Shown piece by piece: positions 54,224-64,000 of a stretch of 64,000 bases of DNA (the stretch's first letter is position 1; every line of letters starts with the position of its first letter). Position numbers and translations under genes: made by a program. Location of the stretch: the NCBI RefSeq assembly GCF_918797505.1, contig NC_092801.1, forward strand, positions 35,394,517 through 35,458,516, written 5' to 3'. This DNA is from Bemisia tabaci. Lineage: Eukaryota > Arthropoda > Insecta > Hemiptera > Aleyrodidae. The notes below the pieces were generated by a model that searched no databases, was not told where the DNA came from, and saw nothing but the letters and a program-made list of their open reading frames with translations.

Positions 54224-54398
54224 CCATATTTTTAATTTTGGAAAATGAGAGATTTTGTCTTTTTTACTCCTTTGTAATTTTTTTTCTGAATCAACATTTT
54301 TTTATATCTATTTTTAAAAAAATCGCAAAATTTGCCGCTATGAGCCGTGACCCACGCACCCCTCCCCCTCCCCTCCCGCTTCGAATTGTAGAATTCGA

Positions 54399-54629
54399 CA
54401 CTGGAAAAAAAAAACACATTGGATCTAGAGTCCAGACTCTTGAAAACATCGACAAGAAAAAATACTCTTGATTCAATCGGATTTTTGCTTAAATCAAGAA
54501 CCAAGCCTCTTAATTTGAGCGGATTTCCTCTTGATTTAAGCGAAAATCTGATTGAATCAAGAGTATTTTCTCTTGTCAATGTTTTCAAGAGTCTGGACTC
54601 TAGATCCAATGTGTTCATTTTTTCCAGTG
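54399..54629. mobile_element. Family D MITE
   Basis: 231 bp, both arms carry 'gaaaacat' forms, suggesting partial arm homogenisation. Confidence 0.88.
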
Positions 54630-54820
54630 CATATTTTTAATTTTGGAAAATGAGAGATTTTGCCTTCTTTACTCGTTCGTAATTTTTTTTCTGAATCCGA
54701 ATTTTTTTCATATCTATGTTTAAGAAAGTCGCAAAATTTGCCGCTATGAGCCGCGGCCCACACACCCCTCCCCCCCTACCGCTTCGAATTGTAGGATTTG
54801 ACCATGAAAATAAAACTGAA

Positions 54821-55052
54821 CACTGGAAAAAAAAAAACGCACATTGTATCTAGAATCCAGACTCTTGAAAACATTGACAAGAAAAAATACTCTTGATTCA
54901 ATCGGATTTTCGCTTGAATCAAAACGAAATGTGCTTAAATTAAGAGGATTGGTTCTTGATTTAAGTTAGCTTCTGATTGAATCAAGAGTACTTTTTCTTA
55001 TCGATGCTTTTAAGAGTCTGGACTCTAGGTCCAATGTGTTTTTTTTTCAGTG
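54821..55052. mobile_element. Family D MITE
   Basis: 232 bp, CACTGGAAAAAAAAAAACGC to TTTTTTTTTCAGTG. More diverged than the preceding copy ('gtatctagaatccag'), so the two are not a simple recent duplication. Confidence 0.87.
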
Positions 55053-55200
55053 CTCGTCCGTAATTTTTTTTCTGAGTCCGAATTTTTTTAAATCTATGTT
55101 TTAAAAAGTCGCAAAATTCCCCTCTATGAGCCGCAGCCCACGCATCCTCCCCCCCTTCCCGCTTCGAATTGTAGAACTCGACCATGAAAACAAAACTGAA

Positions 55201-55772
55201 TGATGTCCGCGACTAACCCATCACAATAAAAGCTACATTCCCGGGTAATGCTGAAGCCATTAGGGCACTAAACAAGCGCCGTACACGATCAACTAGGTTG
55301 ATCTAGAGCAACGCCAAACAAGAGGACCTAACCATGGAGACCATTAGTCGTAGCGTAGGACGTTCTCGCTAAAAATTACGGCGTTCATTTGTCTGAGGTT
55401 CCTCGGAACTACCCGACTGTCAAGCCGCCAGTTCTCGCAGCTGCGTCTCCGAGCACCGACTCCGCAAGGACTTATCCTCACGCGTGCAAGAGCCCCAAAT
55501 CCCATTTGACTCCCCGCTGAACCGGGTCCACGCGGAAATGGAGATACGTCGTTCTCGATGGGCGCTCCCCAATTTAAATGTGCTGCACTCTGCAGAAGCC
55601 ACTTTTCAAATTCAGCTCCCGTAAACGATGCCCATATATCAGATGCGAGATACGCCGGGCTGGTCCCGGTCTAATTTCAATATTGATATCACCTTCTCGT
55701 TAGTTGTTTTCAATCAATATCCTGTCCACCGCTTGCGGTTTTTCCCTACGCTCGGGGACGGCTCACAGTGGA
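55201..55772. other. Repeat-poor, GC-balanced stretch
   Basis: No match within the window. Short frames on both strands lack domains. Candidate conserved non-coding or undetected exon. Confidence 0.3.
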
Positions 55773-56427
55773 CCCGATCGAGCCGATGGGAGAGATCGGA
55801 CACGATTTAAAAACTTTAAAAGCGTACACTGAAAAAAAAATTCTCGGCGTTTTTACCAAGGTCCGTTGGTACCTTTACCATCTCACTTTTTTTACCAATA
55901 ATTGGTAATTTTACCAAGACAAACTGGTAAGCTTACCTAAAAACCAGTATTTTTACTGTTTTTTTTTTTCAGGTAAGAATTCCACTTTTATTGGTGATCA
56001 ATTCCCGGTAACTTTGCCGTTTTATCTCGGTAATTCTACCACAGTCGATAAAAAATATTGGCGTTTTTACCGGGGTCCAGTAAAATTACCGGGAAAGTCA
56101 ATAATTTTACCGAGATTTCTCGGTAAAATTACCAATTCCATAAATGGTAATTTTACCAAGAAAAAACTGGGATCAAATAGAACCCTGAATTCTTGGTAAT
56201 TTTACCCTTTTCTTAGTAAATACACCGAGATTTTTTTTCAGTGTATAATCTTTATCAGTATGAGATGTTGTCGTTTTGAAAGTGGTTTCATTGGTTTTCC
56301 CGTCAAATTTTCAACGGTGAACACCTCTTAAAATTTAAAATTTGACGAAATAAACATGAAATTTTGAGGTTTGAGACCTAAAAGGCTTGAGTCCAAACTC
56401 TTCTACTGCCTCGCTCCACTGTGCGGC
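55773..56427. mobile_element. Family BB MITE interrupted by G
   Basis: 'cacagtggacccgatcgag' to 'tgcctcgctccactgtgcg'. About 238 bp remain after excising G. Confidence 0.75.
55827..56243. mobile_element. Family G MITE nested in BB
   Basis: 417 bp, CACTGAAAAAAAAATTCTCG to TTTTTTTTCAGTG, preceded and followed by TA. Confidence 0.86.
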
Positions 56428-57315
56428 CGCCTCGAGCTGTCCATACATTACGTTGACGCTAGATTTACGGGTTTATGGCTCCCCCCCCCCCCCCTAAGAA
56501 GTCAGATTGAAAGTCCGTCGAAATCACCAATTTTTAAATTTGTATCAATTTATCGATCTTATATATCTTTATATCTTCTATATTATACAGCTACAAGCAA
56601 AATCTTGGAAGCACTATTTCTGACGAACTGCCGGACCGATAAGGATGATCTTTACATGTATGTCATCTGTAGTAGATGTAGATGTGCAAAAAATTATGAA
56701 ACCCCGAACTTTTAATGTTGTAGAGCTTTTAAAGCTCATGTCACTTAAGTCCAATGTTAATAGCGTGAGAGATATGTCGTTTCCGCTAGAAACGTCAATG
56801 TGTGGGATTCTACCTGAGTGACTCGAATAAACAATAAAACAATGGAAAAGCTCGTGAAGGGCTCCTCATTCGAAGAGTTGAGGAACGGTGCATCGCTCAG
56901 GGTTCAAGGTTCAAGGTCCAAGGTATAAGGTTTTTACTCAATTTTTCCTGCATTCTTCCGGCTTCGATTTGTGGCATTGGTCAATTTACTTGATGGCTGA
57001 ATTTCTATTAATATTTACAGCAGATAAACAGCAGATACAAAGTGAGAAGGCAGGCGCTGCGTCGCGTCGGGACGGACCAAATATTATTAACTCTTAACGG
57101 TCGAAATCCGATTTTTTTTTTTTAATTAAGTATTTAAAAATAACATAATAAATAGAAATTTCTCCAGTAAGTGGACTGTGAAATTATGTACATCCAGCTA
57201 TTCCTCATCATTTACAAATCTGAGTGTTACGTCAAAAATTTTGAAATCGATGCAGCTCGAACACAAAATGGTGTATTAAAATGGAAGAACATTTTTGCTT
57301 ATGCATATGCGTATA
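56428..57315. other. Unassigned AT-rich stretch
   Basis: Poly-C near 56480-56493; 'ggttcaaggttcaaggtcc' near 56900 is a short direct repeat. A frame at 57171-57440 runs into the hairpin cluster and is not called. Confidence 0.3.
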
Positions 57316-57419
57316 GGGCCCGCGAAGCGGGCCTGAGGGAGCGAGGCGCCCTCTCGGGGGTTGGGCCGCGTAGCGGTCAGGGGGCAGGGCCCCCTAGTAG
57401 TGAATACGAGTATTCACTG
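57316..57419. repeat. Chain of five small hairpins in a GC-rich island
   Basis: In order: GGCCCGC-GAA-GCGGGCC; GAGGG-loop-CCCTC; GGCCGC-GTA-GCGGTC; AGGGGGC-AGG-GCCCCCT; AGTGAATAC-GA-GTATTCACT. The first four lie in about 80 bp of very GC-rich DNA with AT-rich DNA on both sides. Resembles mobile GC-cluster or CGAAGCG-type palindromic repeats known from some organelles, viruses and bacteria; origin here unknown. Confidence 0.8.
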
Positions 57420-57473
57420 GCAAGTCTCAACTATGTGTAGAGACTTCAGGAAGAAGTATCGAATGAACATGTA

Positions 57474-57727
57474 GACGTGTTAAGCGGAAAAGAACCATGC
57501 CACATCAGCTATCTTCATTACTTGGGCAATTTAATTTTTTACATGAAAACGGATTTGCAGATTTTTGTGCGAATTTCAATGAATTTTATACATAGTACGA
57601 GGCAAATTCCTATACAATCACAACAACAAAAAATTCGCACAAACGTTCTCTTGCAAAAAATTAAATTGCTCAATTAAATTTGGTAATAGCTGATGTGCCT
57701 TAGTTCCTTTCCTCTCAACGCGGTCCA
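57474..57727. mobile_element. Family T MITE
   Basis: 'gtgttaagcggaaaagaacc' to 'cctctcaacgcggtcc'. Confidence 0.72.
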
Positions 57728-57762
57728 TTTAACTGGTAATGGTACCTCGATGACTCTTGCCA

Positions 57763-57990
57763 CACTGGAAAAAAAACACATTGGATCTAGAGTCCAGACT
57801 CTTAAAAACATCGACAAGAAAAAATACTTTTGATTCAATCAGATTTAAGCTTAGATCAAGAACCAAGCCTCTTAATTTAAGCGGATTTCCTTTTGATTTT
57901 GAGCTTAAATCGGATTGAATCAAGAGTCCTTTTTCTTGTCAATGTTTTCAAGAGTCTGGGCTCTAGATCCAATGTGTTTTTTTTCCAGTG
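57763..57990. mobile_element. Family D MITE
   Basis: 228 bp, CACTGGAAAAAAAACACATT to TTTTTTTTCCAGTG, common orientation. Confidence 0.9.
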
Positions 57991-58465
57991 TATGTTTCGT
58001 GGCCTACACAACGTGTTGAAGGCACTTCTCATGAAACCGAGTTGAAGCGTCTGAGAAAAGACCGAGTCCAGTATTCTGTCACCTCTGAGCCCCCTCCCTT
58101 ATCGGCACCTGACGTGATTTACGGACGACCCTTATCGTAAAAACGCAGCGCTCCGCAATATCTCGAAAGCGCATTGGACGGAGGAAATCACTCGTTTTAC
58201 ATGCATGCGATAGCACCGTAACATAACGCAACTAATAGTTAATTCTTCTTCCTACACCTCTTATTTTTTCCCTTTTTTAATTAGATTTACGGCTCAAATG
58301 ACAGTTATTAGATTCTGGCTCCAGGTCGCGCGTAGTGGCCAGGCCAGGATCCCATGCGTGTTGAACACGAGGGCAGTCGGCTGCGGCTACGCTGAGCAAC
58401 GTTGCCGGGTTTGTTTGGATTCGCAAATTTTTCGACGCTTTTTTTTCTGACAAATAGGGTCACTA
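57991..58465. other. Unassigned stretch
   Basis: No shared repeat or exon seen. Confidence 0.3.
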
Positions 58466-58548
58466 AACAGGGTTGCCACGGTCAGGGATTACCGGGAAAA
58501 CTGGGAAATGTCAGGGACTTTTGAAGAATCAAGGAAAATGACGAAAGT

Positions 58549-59000
58549 TAGAGTCCCTTTTTACCCACAGTTACGACATCTCACTTTTGGTTGGGCTGAA
58601 AGTGGCCTGGAAAAAAATCCATTTCTGATTGGTTCTCGCTCATGGAGTCACAAATGAGTGCACCAAGATCGCGGTACCTCGAATAAGAACAAAAGTAATG
58701 AAAATATAACTAAACTGTGGTTTTTCAAGAGTGAATTGATATTTTCATCGCACCAATATGAAATTAGATTAAGAAATTATCCACTAATCAATCTAATTTT
58801 ATTTCATTGCAATTTTTGTGGTTAAGTTTTGATCAGTTTTGTTGATGTTGTTGTTGTTGTTTTTGGATGACAGACATCGCAGGATTCCTTATCCTTATCC
58901 CTCAATATCGGTTGTCTGGGTGCACACTTTTGTGACACCATGGCCAGCCCAGGCCAGCTGATAATCGAGATGGCTTAACCCTGGGTATAAAGGGACTCTA
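58549..59000. mobile_element. Family Y (hAT-like) MITE with perfect 8 bp duplication
   Basis: 452 bp, TAGAGTCCCTTTTTACCC to GGGTATAAAGGGACTCTA. ACGAAAGT at 58541-58548 and 59001-59008 is identical. The TAGAG end fits the hAT YARNG terminus and the 8 bp duplication fits hAT. Contains 'tgatggagtca'-like and (TTG)n near 58840. Confidence 0.85.
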
Positions 59001-59020
59001 ACGAAAGTTTGAGGGAAAAC

Positions 59021-59162
59021 TTGGACTGCATTTTGCAATTTGGAGCTATGAATTCTGGCTCATCTGAAAAAACACTTAGGTGCACAGGGCAACTAATGGC
59101 ACATACGTTGTTTTTAAATCGGGCCGGAATTTATAGTTCCTAATTGCAAAGTGTAGTCCAAT
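59021..59162. mobile_element. Family U foldback MITE
   Basis: 142 bp, TTGGACTGCATTTTGCAATT to 'attgcaaagtgtagtccaa'. Central 'gaattctggctcatctg'. Confidence 0.7.
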
Positions 59163-59439
59163 TTGTATTTACTTTTATTAGCTTTCTAGAGTGGATTTGA
59201 CGTTTAGAACAACAAATTTTGCCTAGAAACTATTTCAAATTATATCTTTTTGGCCGTATGAAATAATTTCAATTGTCAGGGAATTTTACGCAAAAGTGTC
59301 AGGGAAATGAGGGAAATGTCAGGGAATTTCATTTTACAAATTTTGAGGGAATCCTTACTAAACTTTGTGTTAATTGAATATTATAGGAGAGTGAATTACG
59401 TACTAATTTATTGCGTATTTTTAAAGCCCGAATCCTGGA

Positions 59440-60225
59440 CAAGCCTGCTTTTAGAAGGTATGCCGTCGACGACTTTTTGTCTGCCCACCTGGTTTGTTTA
59501 GTAGTTTACGCCCACGCGTAAAAGATTCAAAGTGACTTGGTCCAAGCGTTATATTTTAGTCCGAATGTAGAATTATACTGACAAAATCGAGTGGTGTTTT
59601 TCAACGTATATAAATTAAACGGGTTTTAATTTTCCTTCAACTGCGTCTGCAGCAATTGCTGTTGCGAACATGTTGAGCGTGCTGATTTCAGTCATTACAT
59701 ACTTGACTCTCTGAAGGCGTTTCATGTGTGCTAATTCGTTCGTTCTCCAACAGGGTGCGCTACTTGAGTAAGTAAAACGCCTTCAAAGAGTCAAGTATGT
59801 ATTAAGCTAAAATAAGCACGCACAATATATTCGTAACCACAATTGCTGCAGACACAGCTGAAGGCGAATCGCTACCGCACATAAAATGCCCTCAAAGAGT
59901 CATGTATGTAATGAGCGAAAATGACGTAGTTCAGGCTTGACAGCAGTAAGTGACATTATTCCTCGAGAGAGCCAATAGAAGCAGTGCTTACAAGTAAAGT
60001 GCCGCCTTCTTCTGCCAATTTCTAACCCAAGAATGAGTTTGTTGTGCGTTCAAAACGCAACCAGAAAGCATGCAAAAGATGGTTTCAGGATATTCCGTCA
60101 ACGATTCTTTGTCTGCGCACCTGTTGTGCCCAGTACTTGACGTCCACGCGTGAAATAATCAAAGTGACTTGGTCAAAGCGTTATATTTTAGTCCAAATGT
60201 AGAATTATACTGACAATATCGAAAT
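59440..60225. repeat. Direct duplication of about 145 bp, 640 bp apart
   Basis: 'gacttttt(g)tctgcccacctg', 'aaagtgacttggtccaagcg' and 'tagaattatactgacaaaat' at 59460-59590 recur at 60095-60222. Between them 'gccttcaaagagtcaagtat' occurs in three orientational variants, and FF sequence at 59924-60030. Confidence 0.6.
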
Positions 60226-60429
60226 GAGAAAATTGAGAGAGAACGAGGTATTGTTATGCTAACTATGAATGAAATGTTACTTTCTTCTTTTGATTCACCT
60301 TTTCAAATTGTCATTGGTGAATATTTGGTTTTATTCTTAACCTTAACATTTTCGATATAAAATGTACCTCATATTTTTATTTTCATTTTTAAATGAAAAT
60401 ATTACTTTATATTAAAAACATTTACATTT

Positions 60430-61015
60430 TAAAAACGTGTCAAATATTTGTGAAACCTTTTCCAAGCGATGACAATCTCAATGAGCCGTAGTTGTGTTGA
60501 AAGAAACTATATAAAAATGAATAAAAGAGAGAGAACAAAACCAAGAAGCATGCAATATTCGGTTTTAACCTATTTTTAAGTCGATCTTTCAGAATCAAAT
60601 ATGTCCAATTTTGAGCGTTTGGTTGCGCGTACACCACGCTGCAGCACAGTAAAAGCACGTGCTATGGAAGTCATTTAATTTGACACGGAACCAACTTAAT
60701 AGTTATAAAGTACACATTATATTTTCCTATAATACACATTTCCATTGATTTAAATGAGAATAATCCAGGCAGAGTGTGCAAAAATTTCAAAATCATGAGT
60801 TGAAAAACGCTGACCCCGCGAGTTCAAATATTAGAGCCTAACACAGCGGAACGGCCGGCGCGGCGTACCGTCATGCCAGCGCGGAACGCGCACTGGCGCC
60901 TACAAACCTAAGTGGATACTTGACGCATTGCGCAATGCTTGAAGTATCCACTTAGGTTTGTAGGCGCTGGCCGGCTTCCCGCCGCGCCGGCGCGGCGCTT
61001 CAAGCAACTTTTTCA
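60430..61015. repeat. Family K repeat, long copy
   Basis: Matches 15556-16060 over the whole left part ('caccacgctgcagcacagta') and ends in the core 'gcgcctacaaacctaagtgg' mirrored around GCATTGCGCAATGC. Confidence 0.75.
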
Positions 61016-61367
61016 TGACAGAGGTGTTTCACAATATCATACGAAATTGAAAGCGCTCCGACATATTAAGAATCATAGGCATCTTTTAAGAGTACGGAGC
61101 TTTCCTCGCAAAATAAATCAAGATATCACGGCAAAAAAAGATACTAAGTCCAAAAACTCACAAGGTCCAAGCATCCGTATTTCACGACGTTTAGCATAAT
61201 TTTGGAATTGCATTAGAGAAAAAGGTGACTCGATTTAGAAAGAAACATTTTTGATTATGCTGTCAAAAAGATTTTATTTTGAATCAAGAGTAAAGACGTC
61301 GAATGAAAGCGGGTTTCTGCTTGATGCTTGCTTTAAATCATAACACATACCTATCGACAGTGAAAGT
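61016..61367. other. Unassigned stretch
   Basis: No exon or shared repeat seen. Confidence 0.25.
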
Positions 61368-61610
61368 GCAAAAATGCGTATCTTGGTTCGCGGCGACGCA
61401 AACTTCTTGTCATACTTTACTTTCTACACGGAAAACTACTGAACATCATTCTTTGAAAATTTCAGTGATTGTTCTTCTTTTGATAAAGAATATTTTTGAA
61501 AACTTCAAGACACAATGTTTGTTTGGTATCCTTAAAAAAAAAAAAAAATATTACCGGAGATTTCAGAACACCGCAACCGCATTTTTGCAGTTTCATCGTT
61601 GACATACCCG
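61368..61610 (-). repeat. Family AA repeat, inverted, with poly-A
   Basis: 'gcgtatcttggttcgcggcg' to 'ccggagatttcagaacaccg' is the complement of 46575-46815. An A-run of 14 lies at 61532-61547. Confidence 0.65.
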
Positions 61611-62515
61611 CATTATACAGACCCAAAGAAATTTCTAACGCGGTGGAATGGCGGGAAAGTTATTATGATAATGATGTACGACGGCAGTCAAATCGCTACC
61701 TCCTCTCATCTTCCACTCGTGTTTTTTTTTTTTTTTTTAAGCGTGCCAGTAGGGCTCGCTTTTTTTTTTTTTTTTTTTTTTTTTTAATGAAACGTATTTA
61801 CATGTAAAATTCATGCTTGTTAACTACAGATAACATGATTAAGATTCGATTCTTTGACTTTGAGGATATAGCTTCGATTTCCTATTTTTTTCCGTAAAAT
61901 CCTCTGCTCGTTTCTGATTGGTGCCGGATGACATCATTCGGTTCGGTGCCTTGAACTGCGTATTTCTCGGTATTTTAGTTACTTATTCGCGTCCTTAATT
62001 CGCGTATTATGTTTTACTTGTCTTCGATTTGCCTTCGGAAATATGTTTTCGCAAGTCAAAATTCGTTCATGGTCTAGTGACCCATCGGAAAATCTCCCAA
62101 AAACTGGCAACGCTGGATTGGGTGAGATGGAGGTGAAATGGGACCCCGGCACCGGGAAGAGGAAATAAGCTTCAACTTGGAGCTAGGGCTTAGCACGAAG
62201 TTTGTTGTTAGCATCGTTGTCGAATTGTGCGATTTCCGCAACGGAAACACCTGTCAAATTCTTTATTTACGTTGTCCCCTTGACCGTCAGAGGTACACAC
62301 TATTAACGACCGAGGCACCCCTTGAAAGTAATAACTTACTTTCTTTGTCTTCATTATCCTCTCCAGGCCCGTCAAGAGGGCGCATTTACGTTTGGGATCA
62401 ACCGTATAGGGGCGCCAAAATTTTTCATGTTTCTTTTCCTTATCTTATATTTTAGATGATTTTTTCTGTTGTCGCATTCGAATTAGCGAAGTAATTTTGT
62501 CTCTCATTCACTATA
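61611..62515. other. Stretch with two poly-T runs
   Basis: T-runs at 61721-61738 and 61760-61785. Frames here have no recognised domain. Confidence 0.35.
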
Positions 62516-62923
62516 CCCAAGTAGCATTGTCATCTACTTTGTAGGTGGCGCTCATCAAGAAAATGTCTACTTTCTAGATAGAACAATTTTCTTGAAAGAA
62601 AGTAGGTATAAAGTAGATCTAGAAAATAGACACAAGAAAATAGAAAGAAAATACATTTTTTCCTTGCATTTTCTTAAGAGAAAACATTAAGAAATTGGCT
62701 AGAAAATAGAAAATAATTCTACTTTCAATGAATTTTCTATCTTTTTTCCAAATGGGAAGTGACAGAAAGTAAACCTATGAAATAGATTTATTTTCTTTGG
62801 TCAGACTTTTGACTCGCAATGTTTTTTCTTTCTATTTTCTGGATAGCTCTCATTTTCTTTGTTTTTTCTAGAAATTGTCTTAATATTTTTTTCCTAGAAA
62901 AAAATTCTATTTTGCTACTTGGG
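62516..62923. mobile_element. Family N MITE, reverse orientation
   Basis: 408 bp, CCCAAGTAGCATTGTCATC to 'attctattttgctacttggg'. The complement of 33353-33751. Confidence 0.82.
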
Positions 62924-62952
62924 AGTTGTAGATGCTGAGGAAAAAATGTCAT

Positions 62953-63090
62953 TTGTCCCACTTTTGCAGTTAGGAACTACAATTTCTAGCCCATCCATAA
63001 AAACACTGATGTGCATGGAAAAACTGATGGTATATACGTCGTCTTTAAACTGAGCCATGTATTGATGTTCCAAATTGCAAAATGCAATCC
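62953..63090. mobile_element. Family U foldback MITE, diverged left end
   Basis: Right end 'ccaaattgcaaaatgcaatc'; internal 'acactgatgtgcatgg' matches 59021. Confidence 0.6.
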
Positions 63091-63288
63091 ATTTAAACAT
63101 GCAAAATACACCAAACTTCTCCCGAAAACCTATTGCTTTTTCAGAACAGTCACGTGTATCTCTTTTAAAGGAACTCAATTTTTCAATTGAAAACCACGAT
63201 CTCGGCTCCAGTTTAGGAAAAACGTAGGTACCACTTGTTTTCCTATGCATTTGTGGCTTTTTACAGATGAGCCAAACATTGTCGGCCC

Positions 63289-63545
63289 TCACCAGGGTGG
63301 CAAAATTTTACGAAAAATAAAATCTTGAAATTTCATGTGAAATATTTTATGAAATTTTCAGAAATTCATGAAAGATATTGAAAAATACCAGTCCCTTTTC
63401 ATATTTCACAAAATGTAAAAATCTTGACTTTCTTCTATTTTTGTGTCTTTGAGTGCGGGTTGCATACCCTAGCCCATGGAAACTATGAAATATTTCATAG
63501 CCTCGTGAAAAGTCATGGGATATTTCACTGAAATTACCGATCTTT
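63289..63545 (-). repeat. Family GG repeat, inverted
   Basis: 'ttgaaatttcatgtgaaata' and 'gggttgcataccctag' mirror 5672-5951. Confidence 0.5.
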
Positions 63546-63564
63546 CATTTCTTTCTCACGTTTA

Positions 63565-63774
63565 ATGCTTTCTGTTCCTCACTGCAAAATGTATTCCAAA
63601 TGTCAAAGTACTTACGATACATTTAATTCCGTATACCTAAACCCCAGAGAAATTCGAAGAAACAATTGGACCGAGTTCATCAAAAAGGAGCCAATCCACA
63701 TTGAGTTGAGACCGAGAAAAAGAGGTTTGAGGTTTTATTCCTGCAAAAGGCTCAATGTCGAAAATAAACTTTAA
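63565..63774 (+). CDS. Weak candidate: 69-codon open frame, possible terminal exon
   Basis: ATG at 63565, TAA at 63772-63774; begins MLSVPHCKMYSKCQSTYDTF and ends KRLNVENKL. Four Cys, basic C-terminal half (ELRPRKRGLRFYSC). Composition is natural, unlike most frames here, and 'aataaa' overlaps the end. No upstream acceptor is convincing and no domain is recognised. It could be chance. Confidence 0.22.
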   Translation: MLSVPHCKMYSKCQSTYDTFNSVYLNPREIRRNNWTEFIKKEPIHIELRPRKRGLRFYSCKRLNVENKL

Positions 63775-63894
63775 CCTCTCTTTTTACAAAATTATTTATG
63801 TTTGTCGACTTCTAGTTTTTGGCAGGAGAAAACATTCTGAACTTAATTTTTTCGAAAATGTGGGTTGGTTACTTCCTGATAAACTCGGTCCAAT

Positions 63895-64000
63895 CACCGA
63901 AAAAAAAGTTATGTTGATTTAACATCCTGGATGTAAAAAAAAGTGTGCAAGAACTTTCAAAATTCTGAATCAACCGCTATTGCAGTTACTTTAACAGTGT
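63895..64000. mobile_element. Family M foldback, cut by window edge
   Basis: CACCGAAAAAAAAGTTATG, then 'acatcctggatgtaaaaaaa' as in 29293 and 44020. The right arm lies beyond the window. Confidence 0.75.

Larger units (their letters stand above)
54229..55200. repeat. Three tandem units separated by two D elements
   Basis: Units at 54229-54398, 54631-54820 and 55053-55200 share 'aattttttttctgaatc', 'atttgccgctatgagccg' and 'cccgcttcgaattgtag'. D elements sit after units 1 and 2, but at positions about 20 bp apart relative to the unit end. Confidence 0.8.
58466..59345. repeat. Family CC 'tcagggaaat' repeat with insertions
   Basis: 'gggttgccacggtcaggga' and 'aatgtcagggactttt' at the left, 'gtcagggaaatgagggaaat' at the right. 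Y (58549) and U (59021) lie between. Confidence 0.5.

Noticed and set aside
56888..56935. tRNA-like or SINE B-box from 'ggttcaaggttcaagg'
   Set aside because: No matching A box or cloverleaf; it is a short direct repeat.

Overview
This window is typical of the non-coding DNA of a eukaryote, most likely an insect. It is AT-rich, almost free of long open frames, packed with short non-autonomous DNA transposons, and contains degraded non-LTR retrotransposons and intron-like spacing. An exon encoding an EB-type cysteine-rich module and an interstitial TTAGG tract (the insect telomere unit) point to an arthropod. Several repeats look to me like those of whiteflies (Bemisia-type Hemiptera), but that is an impression from memory and not shown by the sequence. 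There is no bacterial operon, no CRISPR array, and no tRNA or rRNA gene that I can support.

Genes: two exon-like segments lie on the + strand, at 768-923 (EB-like, six Cys, phase 1-1) and 31441-31532 (four Cys, entered in phase 1). The phases are compatible, so both may belong to one secreted or membrane cysteine-rich protein with a roughly 30 kb intron. A decayed relative of the second exon lies at 52304-52388. A 69-codon frame at 63565-63774 is a weak candidate. Three 5'-truncated LINE fragments carry recognisable reverse-transcriptase C-terminal sequence (35280-35848 +, 39238-39728 +, 50430-51180 -). Each ends in a simple-sequence tail.

The rest is a mosaic of repeat families, labelled here for cross-reference. 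A = about 500 bp foldback (ATGGAGATGTTGCATG ends). D = about 228 bp near-palindromic MITE (CACTGGAAAAAAA ends, 9 copies). F = about 252 bp MITE (CTGCCGTGCTAAGG ends, over a dozen copies). G = about 415 bp MITE (CACTGAAAAAAATTCTCGG ends, 3 copies). H = about 555 bp MITE (AATGGACCACTAGAC ends). K = GC-rich palindromic repeat centred on TTGCGCAA. L and M = CACGG/CACCG-AAAAAA foldbacks. N = CCCAAGTAGCA MITE. S = 130 bp foldback. T = about 250 bp MITE (GCGTTAAGCAGAAAGG ends). U = foldback with GGAYTGCATTTTGCAA ends. W = 207 bp CACTGAAAAA-type foldback. Y = hAT-like MITE (TAGAGTCCC ends, 8 bp target duplication). BB = CACAGTGGATCGAGTC repeat. DD = elements ending in AGACACCCTG. EE = GGCTGATTGTTG MITE. 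R, V, X, Z, AA, CC, FF, GG, HH, II, J and P are described at their entries. Many are nested, which lets insertion order be read.

Three larger structures stand out: a 1.34 kb near-perfect palindrome (12511-13852) that splits a tandem repeat and carries six YY1/Pho-like motifs; a 1.64 kb palindrome (48598-50242) whose loop holds five GGTTA units and whose empty-site relative survives about 1.4 kb away; and an inverted duplication of about 700 bp arms (10149-10848 / 14703-15400) enclosing the first palindrome. A chain of five perfect or near-perfect small hairpins at 57316-57419 is compositionally foreign to its surroundings. Lower-repeat, GC-richer stretches (6950-7290, 38688-39237, 44345-45160, 55200-55772) are the best candidates for conserved regulatory DNA.
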